Shown piece after piece: positions 7,150-13,518 of a stretch of 20,382 nucleotides of DNA (position 1 is the stretch's first letter; the number at the start of each line of letters is the position of its first letter). The stretch is from GCA-002784865 sp035646815. GTDB lineage: Bacteria > Patescibacteriota > Microgenomatia > Levybacterales > UBA12049. Location of the stretch: positions 1 to 20,382 of the forward strand of contig DASRON010000044.1 of assembly GCA_035646815.1 (NCBI GenBank), written 5' to 3'. Both the position numbers and the translations under genes were made by a program. The notes under the pieces are model-generated. The model ran no database searches, had not been told where the DNA came from, and worked only from the letters and a program-made list of their open reading frames with translations.

Positions 7150-9600
7150 ATGGATAAGATATATAAGAACAAAGAAGTTGAAGAAAAAATATATAAAAAA
7201 TGGGAAGAAAAAGGATATTTTAAACCAGAAATAAATCCCAAAGGAGAACCATATTGTATTATTCTTCCTCCTCCAAATGCGAATGGAAATCTTCATTTTG
7301 GCCACGCAATGATGTCTATTGAAGATATCTTGATTAGGTTTCAGAGAATGAGAGGAAAAAGCGCATTATTTTTACCAGGAGCAGATCATGCAGGATTTGA
7401 AACTCAGTTTGTTTTTGAGAAAAAACTTCAATCAGAAGGGAAGTCCCGTTTTGACTACACAAGAGATGAGCTCTATCAAATGATTTTAAATTACGTATTA
7501 GAAAATAAAAGTAATATGGAAAATCAACTTAGAAAATTAGGATTTTCTCTAGATTGGACAAGAGAAAAATTTCCACTTGATAATGATATTGTTAGCTTAG
7601 TTCATAAAGCTTTTAAAAAGCTTTATGATGATGGATTAATTTATAGAGGAGATAGGTTGGTTAATTACTGCACATTCGATGGAACAAGTTTTTCTGATCT
7701 AGAAGTTGTATATGAAGAAAGAAAAAATCCACTTTACTATATTAAATACGGACCATTAGTTTTAGCCACTACAAGACCAGAGACAAAGTTTGGAGACACA
7801 GCAGTTGCTGTTAATCCAGACGATAAAAGATACAAAAAATATATAGGTAAAGAGATTGAGATAGAAACAGTTTTAGGAAAAGCAAAAATTAAGGTTATTG
7901 CAGATAAAATGGTTGATAAAGAATTTGGCACAGGAGTTGTAAAAATTACCCCCGCACATGATTTTAATGATTACGAAGCTTCTAAAAGACATGACCTTCC
8001 CATGGTTCAGGTTATTGGTCATGACGGAAAAATGAATGAAAAAGCTGGTAAATTTAAAGGTTTATACGTAAAACAAGCAAGAAAGGCAGTTATTGAGGAA
8101 ATGCAAAAAAAAGGACTTATTGAAAACATAGATGAAGGCTATGTTCATAGAATTGGTCTTTGTTATAAATGCAAACATCCAATAGAGCCATTGCCTCTTA
8201 AACAGTGGTATGTAAAAGTAGAAGGTTTATCAAGAAATGCAATTAAAGCAGTTAAGGAAGATAAAATTAAGTTTTATCCAAAGAATTTTGAAAAACGATA
8301 TTTTCAGTGGATGGAGAATTTAAAAGATTGGAATATCTCTCGTCAAATTGTTTGGGGAATTAGAATTCCTGCTTGGCAGTGTAAGAAGTGTAAAGAATGG
8401 ATTATTACTAAAGGGGAAGAGCCAAAGGAGTGTAAATGTGGATCTAAAGAACTTGCTCAAGACACAGATACCTTTGACACTTGGTTTTCCTCTGGGCAAT
8501 GGCCAATTGTAACTTTGAAAACTAACTATGGTTTAGAAAAAATGGGCTTTCATGAGGATGTTGTTCCGCAAGTTTTTAAAGGAAAAACAAAAACCTACAG
8601 ACTCAGAGACCATAATTTTAAAATTGGACAAAAGGTTTTATTTGAAGATACTCAAAAAGAATCACTGTTTGGCTATGGTGTTATTACAGATGTAAAAAAA
8701 ACAACAATAGCAAAGATTGATTTTAAAGATAAAACTCATTATAAGACTTACGAGTCGGTTGACGAATTAATTGATGCATTTAAGTTAAGAAATCCTGATG
8801 AAAAAGTAAGCTTAAATTCTGATGCATACCTATATGCTTATAAATTTTATAAGCTTGATAATCTTTCATGTGATTTTGATAAATTTTATCCGACTTCTGT
8901 AATGGAAACAGGATATGATATTTTGCCTGCTTGGGTATCAAGAATGATTATGCTTGGGCTTTATTTTACCAATAAGGTTCCTTTTAAAGATGTTGTTTTG
9001 CATGGGTTAGTAAATGATCCTTATGGCAAAAAGATGAGTAAAAGTAAAGGTAATGTCATAAACCCCTTAGAAGTCATAGATCAATACGGAGCAGACGCAG
9101 TTAGATTTGCCTTAGTTTATGGAACAGCTCTAGGAAACGATCAATCTCTTTCTTATCCAAAACTTCAGGCAATGAGAAACTTTACTAATAAGCTTTGGAA
9201 TATAGCTCGCTTTATTGAAATGTGTAAGCCTGAGAATATAAATAATAAAAAAGAAAATAAAAGTTTTAAAGAGTTAGAAAAAAGTGCTATTAATAAAAAT
9301 GACAAGGAAATGGTTATAAAAACTGAAAAGCTTGCAAAAGATATAACAAGATTACTGGAGAAATATGATTTTAACCATGCAGCGCAAAATTTATATGATT
9401 TTACCTGGCATGAATTTGCAGATAAATACATAGAAGATGTAAAGAAGAGGATAGATATTAACTCATATATGGTCTTAGCTTCATTATTTAATAATTTGCT
9501 TAAATTATTTCATCCATTTATGCCTTTTATAACAGAAGAAATAAATAAAAGACTTTATAGAGATAATAAAGACTTAATAATTTCTTCTTGGCCAATATGA
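7150..9600 (+). CDS. valS: Valyl-tRNA synthetase with inserted ASCH-like domain
   Basis: ValRS charges tRNA-Val with valine and edits mischarged threonine. This class I enzyme shows the HIGH equivalent HFGH (49-52), the CP1 editing domain with ATTRPETKFGDTAVAV (206-221) and ITPAHDFND (266-274, editing Asp 271), a zinc ribbon (C411, C414, C428, C430), DTWFSSGQWP (443-452), and KMSKS (628-632). Between WPIVTL and FYPTSVMETGYD the normal short linker is replaced by about 95 residues resembling an ASCH domain. The anticodon-binding domain ends at ISSWPI (816), so the C-terminal coiled-coil arm of typical bacterial ValRS is missing. All core motifs are intact, so the enzyme is probably active. The stop codon overlaps the def start as ATGA. 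Confidence 0.93.
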   Translation: MDKIYKNKEVEEKIYKKWEEKGYFKPEINPKGEPYCIILPPPNANGNLHFGHAMMSIEDILIRFQRMRGKSALFLPGADHAGFETQFVFEKKLQSEGKSRFDYTRDELYQMILNYVLENKSNMENQLRKLGFSLDWTREKFPLDNDIVSLVHKAFKKLYDDGLIYRGDRLVNYCTFDGTSFSDLEVVYEERKNPLYYIKYGPLVLATTRPETKFGDTAVAVNPDDKRYKKYIGKEIEIETVLGKAKIKVIADKMVDKEFGTGVVKITPAHDFNDYEASKRHDLPMVQVIGHDGKMNEKAGKFKGLYVKQARKAVIEEMQKKGLIENIDEGYVHRIGLCYKCKHPIEPLPLKQWYVKVEGLSRNAIKAVKEDKIKFYPKNFEKRYFQWMENLKDWNISRQIVWGIRIPAWQCKKCKEWIITKGEEPKECKCGSKELAQDTDTFDTWFSSGQWPIVTLKTNYGLEKMGFHEDVVPQVFKGKTKTYRLRDHNFKIGQKVLFEDTQKESLFGYGVITDVKKTTIAKIDFKDKTHYKTYESVDELIDAFKLRNPDEKVSLNSDAYLYAYKFYKLDNLSCDFDKFYPTSVMETGYDILPAWVSRMIMLGLYFTNKVPFKDVVLHGLVNDPYGKKMSKSKGNVINPLEVIDQYGADAVRFALVYGTALGNDQSLSYPKLQAMRNFTNKLWNIARFIEMCKPENINNKKENKSFKELEKSAINKNDKEMVIKTEKLAKDITRLLEKYDFNHAAQNLYDFTWHEFADKYIEDVKKRIDINSYMVLASLFNNLLKLFHPFMPFITEEINKRLYRDNKDLIISSWPI
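8563..8856 (+). other. ASCH/PUA-like domain inserted in ValRS (residues about 472-569)
   Basis: The insert begins near VVPQVFKGKTKTYRLRDHN and ends near SDAYLYAYKF. It follows the ASCH pattern: a hydrophobic start, the GK-T-x-R segment (G478, K479, T482, R484), xxGQKVLFED (PGDxxxF-like), a strand GYGVITDV, then YESVDELIDAF matching the ASCH y-s-xEEL helix, and a final aromatic strand. ASCH domains have a PUA-like fold and are predicted, in some cases shown, to bind RNA. Flanking ValRS motifs align without a gap, so this is an insertion and not a replacement of core. Recognition is by eye. Confidence 0.65.
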
Positions 9601-10235
9601 GTAAAAATACATGGGAACCAAAATTGCCTCCTTTTGTAAAACATAAGAAAAAAGTTTTTAAAAATGCTTTTTTAACAGCAAATATTATTTACCAGATTGG
9701 TGAATCAACTTTACTTAGAGAGAAATCTCAAAATGTGCCTATTGAATTAATTAATTCCAAAAACTTTAAGCAAAAAATTAAATATATAAAAGAATGTTTA
9801 AAAAAGTATAGAAAACTTACAGGAACAGGTAGAGGAATATCAGCTATACAAATAGGTATTTTAGAAAGATTCTCAGTTGTTTATATGCCTGAGATTAAAG
9901 GAAAATATTTAATATTAATAAATCCTAAAATAATTAAAACTTCTAAAAAATATCTTAAGTATCCTGAAATTTGTATGAGTGCGTTTCCAGTAATAGCACC
10001 AGTTACGCGTCCTTCCTGGATTGAGTTTGAATATTATGATGAGAAGGGAGTAAGAAGGTATTGGAATAGAAAAAATGATACAAAAACAAATAAGATCTAT
10101 AATCGAGTTTTTCAACATGAACTAGATCATATGGATGGAATTATTAATATAGATAGGGTAGAATCAAGAGAGTTAACTTTGGAATCTGACCCTAAGTTTT
10201 ATGAAAAAGCAAAATTTGAAGAAACAACTCCATGA
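9597..10235 (+). CDS. def: Peptide deformylase
   Basis: PDF removes the formyl group from the N-terminal Met of new proteins, using a bound metal ion. With the ATG at 9597 (ATGA overlap with valS) the product is 212 residues. The three family motifs are present: GRGISAIQ (motif I, usually GxGLAAxQ), EICMS at 124-128 (motif II, usually EGCLS, with metal ligand Cys126), and HELDH at 174-178 (motif III, His174 and His178 as ligands, Glu175 as general base). Motif II has Ile for the usual Gly and Met for Leu. A TTG nine bases upstream is in frame, but the coupled ATG is more natural. The first 40 residues are a lineage-type extension rich in Lys. Confidence 0.88.
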   Translation: MSKNTWEPKLPPFVKHKKKVFKNAFLTANIIYQIGESTLLREKSQNVPIELINSKNFKQKIKYIKECLKKYRKLTGTGRGISAIQIGILERFSVVYMPEIKGKYLILINPKIIKTSKKYLKYPEICMSAFPVIAPVTRPSWIEFEYYDEKGVRRYWNRKNDTKTNKIYNRVFQHELDHMDGIINIDRVESRELTLESDPKFYEKAKFEETTP

Positions 10236-10614
10236 ATTCCCGAAGATTTACCGATTTATTACCGAAAACTTAAATTCTTTAATAAAAAATAAAAATACCA
10301 GAGCTGGAGGGTTTGTTTTTATTTATATATCTTTAATTACATTAATTGTTTACTTAGGTTTTAATTTTTATAATAATTACAATATATTGGTTATGCTTAG
10401 ACAAGAGAAAGAAAAAACAGAGAATAAGATAATGGTATGGCAAGGGATTATTGAAAAGTATCCGAGCTTTAAGGATGCATATCTTCAGTTAGGTGCACTT
10501 GAATATAAGATAAGGAATTTTGAAAAAGCGAGCACATACGTTAAAAAAGCTTTAGTACTAGATCCTGAATATTCAGATGCAATTGAGCTTGACAAGAGGT
10601 TAAGTGGTAATTAG
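10201..10614 (+). CDS. Membrane-anchored TPR protein
   Basis: A 137-residue protein with a basic N-terminus (KKQNLKKQ), one transmembrane helix (about residues 37-58, FVFIYISLITLIVYLGF), a charged stretch of likely coiled coil (RQEKEKTENK), and then a tetratricopeptide-like pair of helices ending in KASTYVKKALVLDPEYSDAI (about 107-126). The topology suggests an N-in membrane anchor with the TPR outside; this is inference. It overlaps the end of def by 35 bases in another frame and ends convergently with rplY, sharing the bases TTAG. No enzyme motif is present. The partner protein is unknown. Confidence 0.72.
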   Translation: MKKQNLKKQLHEFPKIYRFITENLNSLIKNKNTRAGGFVFIYISLITLIVYLGFNFYNNYNILVMLRQEKEKTENKIMVWQGIIEKYPSFKDAYLQLGALEYKIRNFEKASTYVKKALVLDPEYSDAIELDKRLSGN

Positions 10615-11315
10615 TTTTCCTCTTTTGGTTTAGATTGTTCTTCTTTTGGTTTTTCTCCTCCTGCTTCTTCTTTCTTTTCTCCTTCTTCTTTTCCTTCGCC
10701 TTCACCTTCTGTGACACCTTCTTCGCCTTCACCTTTAATAGGCTCTTCTGGTTCAGGTTCTTCAACTATTAGTTCTGCTATTTTAGCAATTACTTGTCCA
10801 GGATCAGTTAATATTACTGCACCTTGAGGAGCTTTAATATCTCCTACTGTAATTTGTTCATCAACTGTGGCAAGATTTTCTACATTTATTTCAATATTTT
10901 CAGGAAGTTCTTCTGGTAATGCTTCTACTTCTATCTCATGTAAGATTTCCATTAAAAGACCTAATTTATCTGAAACTGCTTTGGGTTCTCCAACTAAAGA
11001 AAGAGGAATCATGGTTTTTATTTTTTCTTTAAGGTTTACTTTAAAAAAATCAGCATGGAGAGGTATTCTATGATAATCAGTTTGAATGCTATGAATAAGA
11101 GAAGGAATAGTTTTTTCCTCAAATTCTACATCCACAATTCCAGTTGAGCCAACTTGTTTATAAATTTCGTCAAAATCCTTATAAGAAACTTGAACGGATG
11201 TAGATTTTATATCTTTTCCATAAATATTTGCAGGAAGTATTCCTTCTTTTCTTAAATTCTTTACTTTTTTTCCTAAAACCTTTCTTTTTTCAACTTTAAG
11301 TTGAGGATGTTTCAT
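10611..11315 (-). CDS. rplY: Large ribosomal subunit protein bL25, CTC form
   Basis: bL25 binds 5S rRNA in the large subunit. The 234-residue product is the CTC/TL5 two-domain form: the N-terminal 5S-binding barrel (about 1-95; RKVLGKKVKNLRKEGILPANIYGK and HADFFKV are typical), then the TL5-like beta domain (about 96-190; LVGEPKAVSDKLGLL, LPENIEINVENL, ILTDPGQVIAKI). A low-complexity Glu/Gly/Lys tail of about 45 residues ends the protein and makes the plus strand a long pyrimidine tract at 10614-10750. It stands alone on the minus strand between two plus-strand groups and has its own promoter. Family assignment is firm. Confidence 0.93.
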   Translation of the reverse strand: MKHPQLKVEKRKVLGKKVKNLRKEGILPANIYGKDIKSTSVQVSYKDFDEIYKQVGSTGIVDVEFEEKTIPSLIHSIQTDYHRIPLHADFFKVNLKEKIKTMIPLSLVGEPKAVSDKLGLLMEILHEIEVEALPEELPENIEINVENLATVDEQITVGDIKAPQGAVILTDPGQVIAKIAELIVEEPEPEEPIKGEGEEGVTEGEGEGKEEGEKKEEAGGEKPKEEQSKPKEEN

Positions 11316-11323
11316 AACTTGAT

Positions 11324-11352
11324 ATTCTACAGTAAAGAAATATGGATTACAA
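11324..11352 (-). promoter_or_regulatory. Sigma-70 promoter of rplY
   Basis: On the minus strand, TTGTAA (11352-11347) and TAGAAT (11329-11324) are separated by exactly 17 bases. The -10 box ends eight bases before the ATG at 11315, predicting a leader of about two bases. The promoter lies back to back with the ruvC promoter. Confidence 0.6.
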
Positions 11353-11355
11353 GAG

Positions 11356-11364
11356 TGTTATAAT
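11356..11364 (+). promoter_or_regulatory. Extended -10 promoter of ruvC
   Basis: TGTTATAAT is a perfect extended -10 (TGn plus TATAAT). It ends ten bases before ATG 11375, so the start site falls near 11371. This placement argues that the in-frame ATG at 11342, upstream of the promoter, is not the main ruvC start. Confidence 0.6.
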
Positions 11365-11374
11365 TTATATGAAA

Positions 11375-11869
11375 ATGCGTATCTTAGGAATTGATCCTGG
11401 AATAGGAAGAACAGGCTGGGGCGTTGTTGAAGCTCAAAACTCAAAATTAAAGGTCTGTAAATTTGGTTGCATAGAAACTCCTGCAAAAGAGGATATTTCA
11501 AAAAGACTAGAGAGTGTTTATGATGAAATTACAAAACTTATTAAACTTCATAAACCAGAAGAAATGGCAGTTGAAGAATTATTTTTTAACACAAACAGTA
11601 AAACTGCATTTGCAGTCGGACAGGCAAGAGGAGTGATTCTTCTTGCTGGAGAAAAAGCAAGAATTTCAAATTTTACTTATACACCTCTTGAAGTAAAAAT
11701 GAGTTTAACAGGCTATGGAAGAGCAGAGAAGGGACAGGTTGCGATTATGGTTAAAAATTTACTTCTTTTAAAAGAAATTCCTAAACCAGATGATGTTTCA
11801 GATGCATTAGCAGTTGCAATAACACATAGCTTTTCAAGACTAAAAAGAATTAAAAAAGCTATGCTATAA
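11375..11869 (+). CDS. ruvC: Crossover junction endodeoxyribonuclease RuvC
   Basis: RuvC cuts Holliday junctions symmetrically after RuvAB branch migration. From ATG 11375 the product is 164 residues, the usual family length, and begins MRILGIDPGIGRTGWG with the first catalytic Asp. Further acidic residues are in MAVEELFFNTNSKTAFAVGQARG (Glu) and the C-terminal KPDDVSDALAVAITH (Asp pair), giving the complete RNase H-fold active site. In-frame ATGs at 11342 and 11369 would add 11 or 2 residues; the 11342 start lies upstream of the extended -10 box and adds a non-conserved leader. ruvC stops just before the ruvA start, whose own -10 box overlaps the ruvC stop codon. Confidence 0.93.
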   Translation: MRILGIDPGIGRTGWGVVEAQNSKLKVCKFGCIETPAKEDISKRLESVYDEITKLIKLHKPEEMAVEELFFNTNSKTAFAVGQARGVILLAGEKARISNFTYTPLEVKMSLTGYGRAEKGQVAIMVKNLLLLKEIPKPDDVSDALAVAITHSFSRLKRIKKAML

Positions 11870-11870
11870 T
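11862..11870 (+). promoter_or_regulatory. Extended -10 promoter of ruvA
   Basis: TGCTATAAT (TGn plus TATAAT) overlaps the last ruvC codons and the ruvC stop (11867-11869). It ends 12 bases before the ruvA ATG, predicting a leader of about six bases. ruvA could thus be transcribed separately from ruvC. Confidence 0.5.
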
Positions 11871-11882
11871 CAGAAGACTTTT

Positions 11883-12458
11883 ATGATAGGTTCTTTAAAT
11901 GGAGTAATTGAATTATTGGATAATTCATACGTAATAATAAATGTTAACGGAGTAGGATATAGAGTCCTTCTTTACAATAGACTTCTTACAAGCTTCAAAT
12001 TAAATGATTCAGTTAAGCTTTTTATATACACGCATGTAAAAGAAGACGCATTGGAGTTATTTGGATTTTCATCTCCTGAAGATCTTAAGCTTTTTCAAAG
12101 CTTGATTTCTGTCTCTGGAGTCGGGCCAAAAACAGCAATTTCTATTTTTTCTTATGGAGCGGGGGAGGAAATAATAAAGGCAATAGTAGAAGGGGATGTA
12201 GATTTTTTTACAGAGGTTCCAAGGCTTGGAAGAAAAAATGCTCAAAAAATTATTATTGAACTAAAGAATAAGATGGGGAGCATAAGCGAACTTGATTTAT
12301 CAGGAAAAGACAGAAGCGAAAACAGTGAGATAATAGTTGCTTTAAAAGGTTTTGGATTTTCAACAAACGAAGCACAGGATGCTTTAAGATCAATAAAAAA
12401 TGATGCAAAAACTGTAGAAGAAAAAATAAAACTTGCACTTAGATATTTAGGAAAATAA
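11883..12458 (+). CDS. ruvA: Holliday junction branch migration protein RuvA
   Basis: RuvA binds the four-way junction as a tetramer and loads the RuvB motor. The 191-residue product has the three family domains: an OB-fold (about 1-63, MIGSLNGVIELLDNSYVIINVNGVGYRV to ELFGFSS), a double helix-hairpin-helix region (about 64-140, with SVSGVGPKTAISIF and VPRLGRKNAQKIIIELKNK), and a C-terminal RuvB-binding domain (about 145-191, IIVALKGFGFSTNEAQDALRSI). Length is normal. It lies between ruvC and ruvB on the same strand with 13- and 6-base gaps, so the set acts as one repair unit. All landmark segments are intact. Confidence 0.95.
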   Translation: MIGSLNGVIELLDNSYVIINVNGVGYRVLLYNRLLTSFKLNDSVKLFIYTHVKEDALELFGFSSPEDLKLFQSLISVSGVGPKTAISIFSYGAGEEIIKAIVEGDVDFFTEVPRLGRKNAQKIIIELKNKMGSISELDLSGKDRSENSEIIVALKGFGFSTNEAQDALRSIKNDAKTVEEKIKLALRYLGK

Positions 12459-12464
12459 TTTTTT

Positions 12465-13514
12465 ATGAATACAAAATCAAAGCTAAAAACAGAAAAAGAA
12501 GTTAAGGAGAATAATCCTGAAGAAGAAAAACTATTTATTTCACTTCGTGCACAAGATTGGAATGACTTTGCAGGTCAAAAAAACATTAAAGAAGCTTTAA
12601 GAATTTCTATTACTGCTGCAAGAAAAAGAAAAGAAGCAATCGAGCATATTCTTCTTTATGGCCCCCCAGGTCTTGGAAAGACAACTCTTTCTCATATAAT
12701 TGCAAGAGAAATGAACTCTAGTATTAGAGTTACTTCTGGACCTGCTATTGAGAGAGCAGGAGACCTTGCATCAATTCTAACTAATCTTGAAGAAGGAGAT
12801 ATTCTTTTTATAGATGAAATTCATAGACTTAATAAAGTGGTTGAAGAAACACTTTATCCTGCAATGGAAGATTTTGCCTTAGACATAATTATCGGCAAAG
12901 GACCTTCTGCAAGAACACTAAGACTTGACCTTCCTCAATTTACAATTATTGGAGCAACTACTAGGATTGGTCTTTTGTCTTCTCCCATGAGAGATCGTTT
13001 TGGAGTTGTACATCGTTTAAATTTTTACTCACCAGATGAATTAAAAGATATTATCTTAAAAGCTGCTAAGAAATTATCAGTATCAATAGATGCAGATTCT
13101 GTCAAGGAAATTGCTAAAAGAGGAAGGGGAACACCAAGAATTGCTTTAAAGCTTTTAAAAAGAATTAGGGACTTTGTGCAGGTTAAAGGAGAGGGAAAAA
13201 TTAACAAAGATTTAGTAAAAGATGCCTTAAAGATGCTTGAGGTTGATGAGGCAGGGTTAGATGGGTCAGATATAAGGTTTATAAAAGCTATTATAGAAAA
13301 GCACGCAGGAGGGCCTGTTGGAGTTGAAACAATCGCAGCGACAATAGCAGAGGATGTGGGAACAATAGAAGATGTAATTGAACCCTTTTTAATGCAGAGC
13401 GGTTTTCTAAAAAAAACAAATAGAGGAAGAATGGTGACAAAAGCAGCATATTACCATTTTGGACTTAATCCTCCCAAAGAGAAAATTGACAAAAAGCAAC
13501 AAAAATTTCTTTAG
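12465..13514 (+). CDS. ruvB: Holliday junction branch migration ATPase RuvB
   Basis: RuvB is the hexameric AAA+ motor that drives branch migration with RuvA. The 349-residue product has an N-terminal lead, the conserved QDWNDFAGQKNIKEALRI, Walker A GPPGLGKTTLS, Walker B ILFIDEIHRLN, sensor I in IIGATTRIGLLSS, the arginine finger region MRDRFG, sensor II in RGRGTPRIALKLLKRIRD, and a C-terminal winged helix (GPVGVETIAATIAEDVGTIEDVIEPFLMQ...GFLKKTNRGRM, written here in two pieces). The first 24 residues are Lys/Glu-rich and not conserved. It starts six bases after ruvA and ends four bases from a convergent minus-strand gene. No separate promoter is evident. Confidence 0.96.
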   Translation: MNTKSKLKTEKEVKENNPEEEKLFISLRAQDWNDFAGQKNIKEALRISITAARKRKEAIEHILLYGPPGLGKTTLSHIIAREMNSSIRVTSGPAIERAGDLASILTNLEEGDILFIDEIHRLNKVVEETLYPAMEDFALDIIIGKGPSARTLRLDLPQFTIIGATTRIGLLSSPMRDRFGVVHRLNFYSPDELKDIILKAAKKLSVSIDADSVKEIAKRGRGTPRIALKLLKRIRDFVQVKGEGKINKDLVKDALKMLEVDEAGLDGSDIRFIKAIIEKHAGGPVGVETIAATIAEDVGTIEDVIEPFLMQSGFLKKTNRGRMVTKAAYYHFGLNPPKEKIDKKQQKFL

Positions 13515-13518
13515 CTAT

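Noticed and set aside
9588..9596. TTG start for def nine bases before ATG 9597
   Set aside because: ATG 9597 forms an ATGA overlap with the valS stop, the same coupling used at yidD/yidC and purQ/purM, and nothing supports the extra three residues.
10541..10765. Lys-rich minus-strand frame overlapping the end of rplY
   Set aside because: It is the repetitive acidic tail of bL25 read in another frame; composition alone explains it.
11342..11374. ruvC start at ATG 11342
   Set aside because: The extra residues are not conserved in RuvC, and the segment contains the extended -10 box at 11356-11364, so transcripts from that promoter would not include this start.
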